Below, piece by piece: positions 1 to 7,221 of a stretch of 64,000 nucleotides of DNA. Position numbers and translations under genes: made by a program. The notes beneath the pieces were generated by a model, which worked only from the letters and a program-made list of their open reading frames with translations, did no database searches and had not been told where the DNA came from. Position 1 is the stretch's first letter. Each line of letters starts with the position of its first letter. Source of the DNA: Catellatospora coxensis (lineage in GTDB: Bacteria > Actinomycetota > Actinomycetes > Mycobacteriales > Micromonosporaceae); NCBI RefSeq assembly GCF_016862635.1, contig NZ_BONI01000005.1, forward strand, positions 1 through 64,000. The letters run 5' to 3'.

Positions 1-210
1 AAACGCCTGCTGTCGGGGGCCGGCGTCCAGCTCGGCCTCACCGCGCCACAGCCGCAACGGTCCGAGAATCTGCAGACGCGGGGAGTCAAGGCCAGGCAGA
101 GATGTAACGGGCTTGTCGACGGTATGTGTCGCGCGACGGCGTCCGTGTTCAGGGTGGATCCGGTCGACCGTGTCCTCCGTGCTCGGGGCCGATCGGATGA
201 TCATGGACAT
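1..210 (-). CDS. SARP/AfsR-type transcriptional regulator, N-terminal fragment (runs off left edge)
   Basis: The complement of the first 210 bases is an open frame that enters the left edge. It ends with the typical start of a SARP/BTAD winged-helix regulator: LQILGPLRLWRGEAELDAG followed by PRQQAF. Members of this family bind DNA through an OmpR-like winged helix followed by a BTAD domain and usually activate secondary-metabolite or stress genes. ATG codons at 210 and 204 are both possible starts, neither with a clear Shine-Dalgarno, and the roughly 40 residues before the LQILGPL motif are poorly conserved in character, so the true start is uncertain. No stop is visible because the gene is cut. 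A second, complete member lies at 41557-44745. Confidence 0.7.
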   Translation of the reverse strand, partial: MSMIIRSAPSTEDTVDRIHPEHGRRRATHTVDKPVTSLPGLDSPRLQILGPLRLWRGEAELDAGPRQQAF

Positions 211-754
211 GGGTACGTCGTACCGCTCGCATCAGCGCATATGTCACCACGATCGTCGGTGTCGCTGAACAGGCCGATCATAAGCATCCCGATCTGGCCC
301 GACGTGAGGCCGTAGTGGAGAGATGTCCTGGCGGCAGTAAGTGACATGGCCATGCCAGCATGAAACCAAGATGGTCCAGGCCGGACAATGAAGGAAAATA
401 CGCAGAACTTCGGTGCAGGATCCGTACCCGCCAGGACGGCCCGTGTCGCCCGGGCCTCGACGCGAGCCGGCTGAGCGCGCCGAGCACAAGCGGCCGGCAA
501 CGTTCTGCGGGTCGTCGTCATGGTCCTGTCCTCACGTTCGTCTCCGACGGCGCTCGGTTGAACAACCTATGGACGGGCACTTGACGATCAGTGAACGGCC
601 GATTCACTCCGCAGAAAGTCGGGACTCGGCGTGCCGTTGAACCAGCGCGCCAAGGCCCGCCAGGGAAGGCTCTGGCCCGCGCACCCGCGCAGGCGAAACC
701 AGCCCCGACGACGCGGGAACCGCACCCACCCCACCCCGGGTGAGGCGTGGACGC
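211..754. other. Gene-poor intergenic stretch
   Basis: No open frame here has convincing codon bias or a recognisable protein; the short frames on both strands have mixed third positions. Base composition is less GC-rich than in the neighbours around 320-420. A 6-bp-arm inverted repeat (AGTGAA at 590-595, TTCACT at 603-608) lies just downstream of a TTGACG (581-586). The stretch probably holds the promoter of the leftward SARP gene. Confidence 0.5.
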
Positions 755-810
755 CCGAGAGGGGCGCTGTTTCACCACTCCAACGAGTGGTGAAACAGCG
801 CCCCTCTCGG
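755..810. terminator. Long perfect hairpin, probable bidirectional terminator
   Basis: A 26-bp perfect inverted repeat (755-780 with 785-810) flanks a 4-nt loop, CAAC. It lies about 50 bp past the stop codon of the leftward oxidoreductase gene. There is no long T-run, which is normal for high-GC actinomycete terminators. Confidence 0.75.
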
Positions 811-858
811 CATCAGCTCACCAACAGCCGCAATGACGACGTGAAGGTGCCCTCCCTC

Positions 859-1911
859 TCACGCAGCCCAGGGCATCGGGAGTGGGGGCGGGAAGGTGGA
901 GGTCACGTCGACGGGGGTGCCGGACTGCTGCGAGTGGGCGGCGGCGGTGAGGATGTCGACGATGTGGGCGGCGTGCTCGGCCGAGCAGCGGTGCGGGCGG
1001 CCCTCGTTCATCGCGGCGACGAACTCGGCGATGCCGCGGCCCCACGGGATGCCCCGATAGGGGTCGCCGAGCAGCGGGACCGGCTCCGGGGGCAGGCCGG
1101 CGCGGATCTCGGAGTCGAAGTCGGTCCAGTCGGCGATGTGGATGGAGCCGCGTTCGCCGTGCAGCTCGATGCCGGACTGGCGGGTGCCCGCGCCGACGTA
1201 GAAGTTGGCGGTCAGGCGTACCGTCGCGCCGCCGGCCAGTTCCAGGACGACGACGGAGAAGTCGGGGGCCTGCGGGGAGAACATCTCGCCGGACAGGGTG
1301 ACGCGGTCCGGTTTGAGGATCGTGCCGTACGCCCACACCCGGCGCGCGGGGCCGAGCATCGCGGTCAGCGCCGTCAGGGAGTAGACGCCCACGTCGAACA
1401 GCGGCCCGGCCCGGTACGGCCCCTGCGGGGCGGGGTGCCAGGTCTCGATCCGGTCGTGGTTGACCTCGGCGTACACCAGCTTGATCGGGCCGACGGCGTC
1501 GTCACGGACCAGCTTCCACGCGGTCTGGATCGCCTCACCGAGGTACGTGAACGGCGCGCAGCCCAGCCGCAGCCCCCGCGCGGCCGCCTCCTCGATCAGC
1601 GCCCGTGCTTCCGCGGCCGTCGGCGCGAGCGGCTTCTCGCTGAACACGTGCTTGCCCGCGCGCAGCGCCGCGGTGGTGACCGGAACGTGCGCCGACAGCG
1701 GGGTCAGGTTCACCACCATGTCGACCTTGTCGTCGGCGAGCAGCTCGTCGAGGCTGCCGTAGATCGGCAGGTCGTGGGCGGCCCCGAACGCCGCCGACTG
1801 CGCCGGGTCGTTGTCGTAACCGCCGAGCACCTCGATGCCGGGGTAGGTGCGCAGGTCGGTGAGGTAGCCGGCGGCGATGTTGCCCGTGCCGACGATGCCG
1901 ATGCTGGTCAA
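859..1911 (-). CDS. Gfo/Idh/MocA-family NAD(P)-dependent oxidoreductase
   Basis: Predicted 350-residue cytoplasmic dehydrogenase. The N-terminus carries the Rossmann motif GTGNIA (residues 8-13), and an EKP motif at 92-94 is the family's catalytic-lysine signature; the C-terminal half is the alpha/beta GFO_IDH_MocA_C substrate domain. Family members oxidise or reduce sugars, inositols and sugar acids. The start is taken as the TTG at 1911, because it overlaps the stop of the upstream dehydratase gene (TTGA) and places the Rossmann strand at the very N-terminus; a longer ATG start at 1956 would add an unlikely arginine-rich leader. Coupling to a ManD/RspA-like dehydratase suggests both act on the same sugar acid or its keto product. 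The exact substrate cannot be read from the sequence. Confidence 0.88.
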   Translation of the reverse strand: MTSIGIVGTGNIAAGYLTDLRTYPGIEVLGGYDNDPAQSAAFGAAHDLPIYGSLDELLADDKVDMVVNLTPLSAHVPVTTAALRAGKHVFSEKPLAPTAAEARALIEEAAARGLRLGCAPFTYLGEAIQTAWKLVRDDAVGPIKLVYAEVNHDRIETWHPAPQGPYRAGPLFDVGVYSLTALTAMLGPARRVWAYGTILKPDRVTLSGEMFSPQAPDFSVVVLELAGGATVRLTANFYVGAGTRQSGIELHGERGSIHIADWTDFDSEIRAGLPPEPVPLLGDPYRGIPWGRGIAEFVAAMNEGRPHRCSAEHAAHIVDILTAAAHSQQSGTPVDVTSTFPPPLPMPWAA

Positions 1912-3200
1912 GGCGCCTCGATTCCGCCGTCGGGCCGGCGTACCCGGGCCGACCATCGTTCGTGCAGGTGGGTGACGGCCGGGTACTTCGCCGCCGCCTT
2001 CTCGTCGACCTCGATGCCCCAGCCGGGGGCGTCGTTCGGGTACAGGTAGCCGCCGCGCGGGTCGAGCGTGCCGGGGAACACCTCACGCACCGGGTCCGGC
2101 CACAGGTGGCCCTCCTGGATCGAGAACGCCGGGCTGCTCACGTCCAGGGCCACGTTGCAGGCCGCGCCGATCGGCGACACGTCCGCGGGCGCGTGCCAGG
2201 CCGTGCCGACACCGGTCAGCTCGCACAGCGCGACCAGCTTGCGGGCCGGGGTCAGGCCGCCGATCGCCGAGATGTGCAGCCGCAGCAGGTCCACCCCGCC
2301 CCCGGCGACCAGCCGGGCCGCGTCGGCGACCGAGGCGACCTGCTCGCCGACCGCGATCGGCATCGGCGCGGCGGCGCGCAGCTCGGGCAGGCGGTCGTAC
2401 AGCTCCAGCGGGATCGGGTCCTCCAGGAAGAACAGCCGGTACGGCTCCAGCGCGCGGGCCAGCGCCACGGCCTGCTTCACGGTGAGCCGGTGGTGCACGT
2501 CGTGCATCAGGTTCGGCTTCTCCCCCAGCACCTCCCGGGCCGCGGCGAACAGCTTCGGGGTGTCGCGCAGGTACTGCTGCACGTCCCAGCCGTCCGGGTA
2601 CGGCGCGTCCGGGTAGCCGCCCGGGGTGCCCGGCGCGCCGTAGGTGCCCAGGCCGGGTCCGCCGGACTGCAGGCGCACGTGCCGGTAGCCGGAGTCGAGG
2701 ATCTCCTGCGCGTGCTCCAGGGTCTGCTCGATCGTCGCGCCCGCGGCGTGCAGGTAGGTGTCGGCGGCGGCCCGCACCCGGCCGCCGAGCAGCTCGTACA
2801 CCGGCATCCCGGCGCGCTTGCCGGCGATGTCCCACAGCGCCTGGTCCACGCCCGACAGGGCGCTGTTGAGCACCGGGCCGCCCCGCCAGTACGACGACAG
2901 GTGCACCATGCGGGTGATGTCCTCGATGTCGGCCGGGTGCCGGCCGATCAGCATCGGGCCGACGTGCTCGTCGACGGCCGCCACGACGGCGTGGAAGCGC
3001 TGCGTGAACGTGGCGCAGCCGTAGCCGTGCAGGCCCGGGTCGTTGGTGTCGACGCGGACGACGACCAGGGGCAGGCCCTCGGGGGCGGTGACGATGGCGC
3101 GTACGCCGGTGATCCGCAGGCCGTCCCGCGCCGCCCACGGCGCCTGCGTCTCCGCCATCACGGCCGGCGGGCCGGAGTCCGCCGCTTGCTGCTGTGACAT
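1908..3200 (-). CDS. Enolase-superfamily sugar-acid dehydratase (ManD/RspA-like)
   Basis: A 430-residue member of the mandelate-racemase/enolase superfamily. The DVHHRL motif gives D234 and H236; FLEDP gives E260; VGEQ gives E286; and WHAPADVSPIG supplies H336 and D340. This is the pattern of D-mannonate dehydratase/RspA proteins, which remove water from an aldonic acid using Mg2+. The usual GEVF is GEQV here, so specificity may differ from true mannonate dehydratase. The ATG at 3200 is preceded by AAGGAC about 7 nt upstream. The gene is translationally coupled to the downstream oxidoreductase, forming a two-gene sugar-acid operon read leftward. Confidence 0.88.
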   Translation of the reverse strand: MSQQQAADSGPPAVMAETQAPWAARDGLRITGVRAIVTAPEGLPLVVVRVDTNDPGLHGYGCATFTQRFHAVVAAVDEHVGPMLIGRHPADIEDITRMVHLSSYWRGGPVLNSALSGVDQALWDIAGKRAGMPVYELLGGRVRAAADTYLHAAGATIEQTLEHAQEILDSGYRHVRLQSGGPGLGTYGAPGTPGGYPDAPYPDGWDVQQYLRDTPKLFAAAREVLGEKPNLMHDVHHRLTVKQAVALARALEPYRLFFLEDPIPLELYDRLPELRAAAPMPIAVGEQVASVADAARLVAGGGVDLLRLHISAIGGLTPARKLVALCELTGVGTAWHAPADVSPIGAACNVALDVSSPAFSIQEGHLWPDPVREVFPGTLDPRGGYLYPNDAPGWGIEVDEKAAAKYPAVTHLHERWSARVRRPDGGIEAP

Positions 3201-3483
3201 GACTGTCCTTCAGGTGCGTCAGAGGCCGGAGACGCGAGCGGACGCCGTCCGGCGGGGATCATCGCGACCCTACCCGCAGCAGGGCTTTTCGCAAGATCCG
3301 GTCCACGGACGGGGACAGCGCGCGTCGGCTCGGCGTAATCACCCGTTCGAGTCGAACAGCAGGTCTCGATTCAGCTCGACCCACCGACCTCGTGGCCAAA
3401 CTGACTTAGTCAATGGAGAATGGCCGGTGAAGGGCACGCCGGGCGGACGAAGCGCCCGGCGGCTGACATGGGGAGGATGAAGG
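3201..3483. promoter_or_regulatory. Divergent intergenic region with two short palindromes
   Basis: This 283-bp spacer separates the leftward dehydratase operon from the rightward coiled-coil gene. It holds two perfect odd-length palindromes: GTTCGAGTCGAAC at 3345-3357 and TGACTTAGTCA at 3402-3412. Either could be a regulator site; the binding proteins are unknown. A strong Shine-Dalgarno (GGGGAGG) lies just before the rightward GTG start. Confidence 0.45.
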
Positions 3484-3957
3484 GTGAACCGTACGCACGA
3501 GCAACGCCTGACCGCCCTCGAGAGCGAGGCGTTCCGCAACAACACCACGCGGTCCCCGGAGTCGACGGACGAGGTGGCGCTGCTCCGCGGCGCAGTCAAC
3601 GAACTCTCCGCCGACCTGCGTGAACACCGCCAGGACACCAAGGAGCAGTTCGCCGCGGTGAACAGCCGTTTGGACGGCATCGACCAGCGGCTAGACCGCG
3701 TGGACCAGCGGTTCGACGGCCTCGACCAGCGGCTAGACGCCGTGGACCAGCGGTTCGACGGCCTCGACCAGCGGCTAGACCGCGTGGACCAGCGGTTCGA
3801 CGGCCTCGACCAGCGGCTAGACCGCATGGATCAACGGTTCGACGGCATGGATCAGCGGTTCGACGGCATCGACGGGGTGCTGCGCGAAATCCTGACCATC
3901 GTCCGGCCCGCAGCGGACGCGACGGTTCCGGCACAGGTTGCCGGAGTGGCCGGCTGA
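3484..3957 (+). CDS. Coiled-coil heptad-repeat protein of unknown function
   Basis: A 157-residue cytoplasmic protein with no signal peptide or membrane segment. Residues 63-132 are ten near-perfect heptads alternating LDRVDQR-type and FDGLDQR-type units, hydrophobic at positions a and d, so a long parallel coiled coil is expected. Residues 1-62 also look helical and charged, and the C-terminus is short and hydrophobic. Similar DQR-heptad proteins are common in actinomycetes and phages, but no molecular role is established. The GTG start is chosen for its Shine-Dalgarno (GGAGG about 10 nt upstream). The gene stands alone between two unrelated transcription units. Confidence 0.75.
   Translation: MNRTHEQRLTALESEAFRNNTTRSPESTDEVALLRGAVNELSADLREHRQDTKEQFAAVNSRLDGIDQRLDRVDQRFDGLDQRLDAVDQRFDGLDQRLDRVDQRFDGLDQRLDRMDQRFDGMDQRFDGIDGVLREILTIVRPAADATVPAQVAGVAG
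3670..3879 (+). repeat. In-gene tandem repeat, 42-bp unit (two heptads)
   Basis: The coding DNA repeats with a 42-bp period, each unit encoding one L-type and one F-type heptad. The units are nearly identical at the DNA level, down to the rare CTA leucine codon in CGGCTAGAC. Such identity indicates recent unit duplication, so copy number may vary between strains. Confidence 0.75.
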
Positions 3958-4045
3958 TCACCCGTCGGTCGCGGACCTCCCGGCTCGCTTCGGGAGGTCC
4001 GCGACCGAGCGCGCCGACGGGCGTACGCCTACAGCATCCGAGCGG

Positions 4046-4254
4046 TAGCCTGCATCGCCATGGGACGGTTGCCAGACGAGCCACGACTGCCGTCGATGTC
4101 TCCGGTGCCCGCCGCAGAGCGCAACGACTACCAGGGCAGTCGCGCGCTCACCGCCGTCAAGGCGCTGGCGGTCGCGACGCTGCTGGGCGTCATCGGGTAC
4201 GTCGTGTTCATGTTCGTGGCGCTCAGCGGCCTTTTGAAGAAGTGGGTCGGTTGA
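4046..4254 (+). CDS. Small single-pass membrane protein (CDS 4060-4254, with its -10 box)
   Basis: The coding part is 64 residues from the ATG at 4060. The first 32 residues are polar; about residues 33-55 form one hydrophobic transmembrane helix, followed by a short KKW tail. No Shine-Dalgarno is seen, but TAGCCT at 4046-4051 sits 8 nt before the ATG, as expected for a leaderless mRNA. The stop overlaps the ATG of the SET-domain gene (TGATG), so the two are probably co-translated. The function is unknown; a membrane-bound partner of the SET protein is only a guess from the overlap. Confidence 0.6.
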
Positions 4255-4787
4255 TGCCTGCCGCCTCTCCGCCGCAGCCCACGCCAGATTGCTGGCTGCA
4301 CCCCGGTGTCGAGGTCGGCGCGTCCCCGATCTCCGGCAAGGGCCTGTTCGCGCGCACCGCCCTGCCGGCCGGGACCGTCGTGTCCCGGCTGGGTGGACAC
4401 CTCGTGACCTGGGCGCAGCTACGAGACCTGTTCGCGCAGGCTGCCCGCGAGGGCTGCTATGTCGACACCGTCAGCGTCACCGACGACCTTCATCTCGTGC
4501 TGCCGCCACGCCGGCCCAACGGGTACGGCAACCACAGCTGCGACCCGAACCTGTGGTGGGTCGACGCGTACGCCCTCGCAGCCCGGCGCGACATCGCTCC
4601 CGGCGAGGAAGTCACCAACGACTACGGCACCAGCACGGCCGCCGCGGAGTTCCGCATGGACTGCGCCTGCGGTTCCACCCGCTGCCGGGGCACGGTCACC
4701 GGCCGCGACTGGCAGCTTCCGGAACTGCGGGAACGCTACGGCGATCACTGGATCCCGCTGCTGCTCGACCGCATCCGCGAGGCTTGA
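4254..4787 (+). CDS. SET-domain protein (putative lysine methyltransferase)
   Basis: A 177-residue protein with the landmarks of a SET domain. SGKGLFA (27-33) is the SAM-binding entry motif; NHSCDPN (93-99) and GEEVTNDYG (117-125) form the knot and catalytic tyrosine region; CAC-GSTRC (137-144) is a post-SET-like cysteine cluster that would bind zinc with a cysteine from the core. SET enzymes methylate protein lysines using S-adenosylmethionine. Most are eukaryotic; bacterial members are scattered and few have known substrates. The ATG at 4254 overlaps the upstream stop; an in-frame GTG at 4242 is the alternative. Cytoplasmic; the target is unknown. Confidence 0.85.
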   Translation: MPAASPPQPTPDCWLHPGVEVGASPISGKGLFARTALPAGTVVSRLGGHLVTWAQLRDLFAQAAREGCYVDTVSVTDDLHLVLPPRRPNGYGNHSCDPNLWWVDAYALAARRDIAPGEEVTNDYGTSTAAAEFRMDCACGSTRCRGTVTGRDWQLPELRERYGDHWIPLLLDRIREA

Positions 4788-4848
4788 CGAGGCGTGCTGC
4801 GGCGGCGAGGTGCGCGCGACCGCGCACCCGGCCTGTATAAAGACCCGC

Positions 4849-5415
4849 ATGGCGGCTGGATCGAGTGGGCGAGCGGGCCGGTGGGCGATCCCGCTGTGGG
4901 CATGGTGGAGCGGTGTGGCCGTATTCGCCTTCGCACCCGTGATGCTGCTGGCGACCTCCGGGCACCGCAGCGCCGTGTTCCTCACCCTCGTGAGCCTCGG
5001 CTACGCGGTGGGACTCGGCCGCGCGCTGCAGCGCCGCAGCGCCGAGCGCGAGCGGACCGTGCCTACCGCGCCGGGGTCGGTGCCGAGCTGGTCGCTGCTG
5101 AAGGTCGAGGCCGTCGAGCTCATCGAGGACGACTGGCCCGGCATGGTACGGGTGCGGCTGGTCGACGCGGACGGCAGAGCCGCCACCTTCGTCGACAAGA
5201 TCCCGATCTTCTTCGAGGAGTGGAGCGCCGCGACGGTGCTGCCCGCACCGGGCCATCTCCGGTGCTGGGTGCGCGGCCCCGTTCGCGACGGCGGCGGGCA
5301 CCGACTTCTCGTGTCCACGGAGGTGGACTACGTGACGAGCGAGGACGGCCGCACCGAGTTCCGGGTCCGGCCGGATCAGGTCGAGGCGCCCTACGGCGTC
5401 TGGGCACGGTCGTGA
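4849..5415 (+). CDS. Membrane protein with a C-terminal cytosolic domain
   Basis: A 188-residue protein. About residues 12-55 contain two hydrophobic segments, followed by a basic patch (RALQRRSAER) and a soluble, mostly beta-strand domain with no family I recognise. The start is the ATG at 4849, placed 7 nt after a perfect TATAAA (4836-4841), consistent with a leaderless transcript; the longer open frame upstream overlaps the SET gene and is not used. The gene follows the SET gene by about 60 bp in the same direction but probably has its own promoter. A stop-proximal hairpin was not clear. Confidence 0.65.
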   Translation: MAAGSSGRAGRWAIPLWAWWSGVAVFAFAPVMLLATSGHRSAVFLTLVSLGYAVGLGRALQRRSAERERTVPTAPGSVPSWSLLKVEAVELIEDDWPGMVRVRLVDADGRAATFVDKIPIFFEEWSAATVLPAPGHLRCWVRGPVRDGGGHRLLVSTEVDYVTSEDGRTEFRVRPDQVEAPYGVWARS

Positions 5416-5504
5416 GCGGGCGCGACGGACAGCGCGGCGCATGAAGAGTCCCCGGCCGCCGGTGGCCACCGCCGACGACCGAGGACTGCGACGGTGCGCG
5501 ACGA

Positions 5505-6137
5505 TCAGCAGCTGGCGAGCATGCTGTTGAGGGCGGACTTCTCGGCGCTGTCGACGGTGAGGTTGTAGTACCACTTCACCTGGATCCAGGAGCGGGCGTA
5601 CGTGCAGCGGAACGACGACAGCGGCGGTTGCCACTCGGCCGGGTCCTTGTCGCCCTTGGCCTGGTTGACGTTGTCGGTGACGGCCCACAGCTCGGGCCCG
5701 CCGAGGTCGTTGGCGTAGGTCTGGCGCTGCGCGGTCGTCCACGCCCACGCGCCCGACGCCCACGCCTCGGCCAGCGGGACCATGTGGTCGATGTCGACGT
5801 CGGACGCGGCGGTCCAGGTCGCTCCGTCGAACGGGCTGTACCACGAGCCGGAGGTCGCGGCGCAGCTGCTGTTGACCACGACGCCGACACCGTCGCGCTT
5901 GAGGACCTGCTCGCGGGTGTTGCAGGCGCCGGTGATGGTGATCCAGTGCGGGAACAGGTCCCGGTTGTACGTGGAGCCGTGGGACTCGGCGGCGACGGTG
6001 AGTGCCGCGAGGCGGCTCACGGCCGTGCTGTAGGAGGGGATGTTGGGCGGGGTGGCGTGGGCCGGGGTCGCGGTGAGGGTGAGCGACATGGCCAGGGCGG
6101 CCGCGGTGGCGGCCACCGCTTTCAGGACACGGGACAT
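5505..6137 (-). CDS. Secreted HNH-family nuclease (DUF1524/GmrSD-type HNH)
   Basis: A 210-residue precursor with an N-terminal signal peptide (about residues 1-29, cut near AHA-TPP). The mature part contains DIDHMVPLAEAW (115-126) and NQAKGDKDPAEW (158-169), the paired His-metal motifs of secreted actinobacterial HNH endonucleases. Cysteines at about 72 and 92 and near the C-terminus may form disulphides. Such enzymes are thought to degrade extracellular DNA for nutrients or during colony development. The ATG at 6137 is preferred over an upstream extension because it begins the signal peptide. It stands alone, divergent from the ArsR operon. Confidence 0.88.
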   Translation of the reverse strand: MSRVLKAVAATAAALAMSLTLTATPAHATPPNIPSYSTAVSRLAALTVAAESHGSTYNRDLFPHWITITGACNTREQVLKRDGVGVVVNSSCAATSGSWYSPFDGATWTAASDVDIDHMVPLAEAWASGAWAWTTAQRQTYANDLGGPELWAVTDNVNQAKGDKDPAEWQPPLSSFRCTYARSWIQVKWYYNLTVDSAEKSALNSMLASC

Positions 6138-6309
6138 TGGAGGGTCTCCCGACTGTCCGCCGCCGCGGCCGGATGGGGGTTCCGGACTGGGGTCACGATT
6201 GCGGACGGATGGACCATCGCAGATGGACGCCCGGAGATCCAGACCGGATCTCCACGACGGCATGAATTTCTTGCGAAACACCGCCGACGGACGTCACCGC
6301 CGCGCGATG

Positions 6310-6355
6310 GGAAGGGCACCTTCTTATACGCGGAGCGATAAGAAGGTGCCCTTCC
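6310..6355. repeat. AAGGGCACCTTC-type hairpin in a divergent promoter region
   Basis: An 18-bp perfect inverted repeat (6310-6327 with 6338-6355) around a 10-nt loop. The core is the same as in the terminator at 15146-15187. Unlike that one, it lies between two divergent gene starts, not after a stop codon. It could end an unannotated transcript, insulate the two promoters, or be a dispersed element. Confidence 0.7.
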
Positions 6356-6379
6356 TTGCCCTCGACGTGTCGGGAGAAG

Positions 6380-6409
6380 TTGACATGTCGGGGATCTCCG
6401 ACGTATTGT
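6380..6409 (+). promoter_or_regulatory. Promoter of the ArsR-SRPBCC operon
   Basis: A perfect -35 (TTGACA, 6380-6385), an 18-nt spacer and a -10 (TATTGT, 6404-6409) end 8 nt before the GTG of the ArsR gene. Transcription starting at or within a few bases of the GTG would give a leaderless mRNA. Confidence 0.75.
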
Positions 6410-6417
6410 TGCCGACT

Positions 6418-6729
6418 GTGACCACTGACGTGTTCAGCGCATTGGCCAATCCGGTACGCCGGCAACTGCTCGACTCGTTGCGCGAGGGCCCGCGCGCAGC
6501 GGGCGAGCTCGCCGGGCAGTTCTCGCTCAGCCGGCCCGCGGTCTCGGAGCACCTGCAGGTGCTGCGTGGGGCGGGACTGGTGCGCGAGGAGCCGCGCGGC
6601 CGCCACCGGTACTACCACCTGCAACCACAACCCCTGGCCGAGGTCGGGCAGTGGCTGCATCCCTACGAACACTTCTGGCGCGAGCGGCTCAGGTCGCTGC
6701 GCGACGTACTCGACGAGGAACTCTCATGA
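6418..6729 (+). CDS. ArsR-family winged-helix regulator
   Basis: A 103-residue repressor-like protein. The winged-helix DNA-binding core covers about residues 5-85, with recognition helix around LSRPAVSEHLQVLRGAGLV and the wing at EPRGRHRYYHL. It lacks the CxC metal-binding motif of true metal sensors, so it belongs to the metal-independent group that commonly pairs with SRPBCC genes. The GTG at 6418 is used because it matches the family N-terminus and the promoter geometry; an upstream in-frame ATG at 6385 falls inside the promoter. The stop overlaps the next start (ATGA). It probably autoregulates the pair. Confidence 0.9.
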   Translation: MTTDVFSALANPVRRQLLDSLREGPRAAGELAGQFSLSRPAVSEHLQVLRGAGLVREEPRGRHRYYHLQPQPLAEVGQWLHPYEHFWRERLRSLRDVLDEELS

Positions 6730-7130
6730 CCGATTTTGCCGTGATCCGCTGCGACCAGTTCATCAGCCACCCGCCCGCGCGGGTGTGGCAGGCGCTGACC
6801 GACCCCGAGCTGCACGCCAAGTGGTGGGCGGCCGGCGACGTGCGGCCCGTCGTCGGCCACCGCTTCACCCTGGACATGGGCAACTGGGGTGAACAGCCCT
6901 GCGAGGTGCTCGCTGTCGAACCGGAGAAGCTGCTGAGCTACAGCTTCGCCACCGGTTCGCTGGACAACACCATCACCTTCCGCCTGGAGCCCGAGGGCAC
7001 CGGCACCCGCCTGTTCTTCGAGCAGGCAGGCCTGGACCTCGACTCCCCGCTCGGCCGCACCGCCTACGAGGGCATGTCCCGCGGCTGGCCCGGCCTGCTC
7101 CGCCGCATCGAATCCGCCCTCGCCTCCTGA
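6726..7130 (+). CDS. SRPBCC (AHSA1/START-like) domain protein
   Basis: A 134-residue single-domain protein of the AHSA1/START fold: PPARVWQALTDPELHAKWW near the N-terminus, then alternating strands and a final amphipathic helix. The fold binds hydrophobic ligands in a deep cavity; bacterial members coupled to ArsR regulators are widespread but mostly uncharacterised. The ATG overlaps the stop of the ArsR gene, so the proteins are made together. The ligand and enzymatic activity, if any, are unknown. Confidence 0.88.
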   Translation: MTDFAVIRCDQFISHPPARVWQALTDPELHAKWWAAGDVRPVVGHRFTLDMGNWGEQPCEVLAVEPEKLLSYSFATGSLDNTITFRLEPEGTGTRLFFEQAGLDLDSPLGRTAYEGMSRGWPGLLRRIESALAS

Positions 7131-7140
7131 CACCCCACCC

Positions 7141-7211
7141 CTGCCGCAACTCTTAAAGAGTCGCGCCTTCCGGACAGTCCGCAGGCCACGAGTCTTTAAG
7201 AGTTGCGGCAG
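7141..7211. repeat. Dispersed long palindrome, copy 1
   Basis: Arms of 23 nt (7141-7163 and 7189-7211) pair with two mismatches; they contain CGCAACTCTTA and its complement. The element lies between convergent genes and may act as a two-way terminator. A close relative is found at 27829-27895, sharing the outer arms, an internal GCGCCTTC and the right half CGAGTCTTTAAGAGTTGCGG. Confidence 0.75.
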
Positions 7212-7221
7212 AAGGGGGCGG

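Noticed and set aside
1-315. Rightward partial gene in frame 1 from the left edge
   Set aside because: The frame is open but shows no recognisable protein and poor codon bias after base 110, whereas the reverse strand gives a clear SARP N-terminus.
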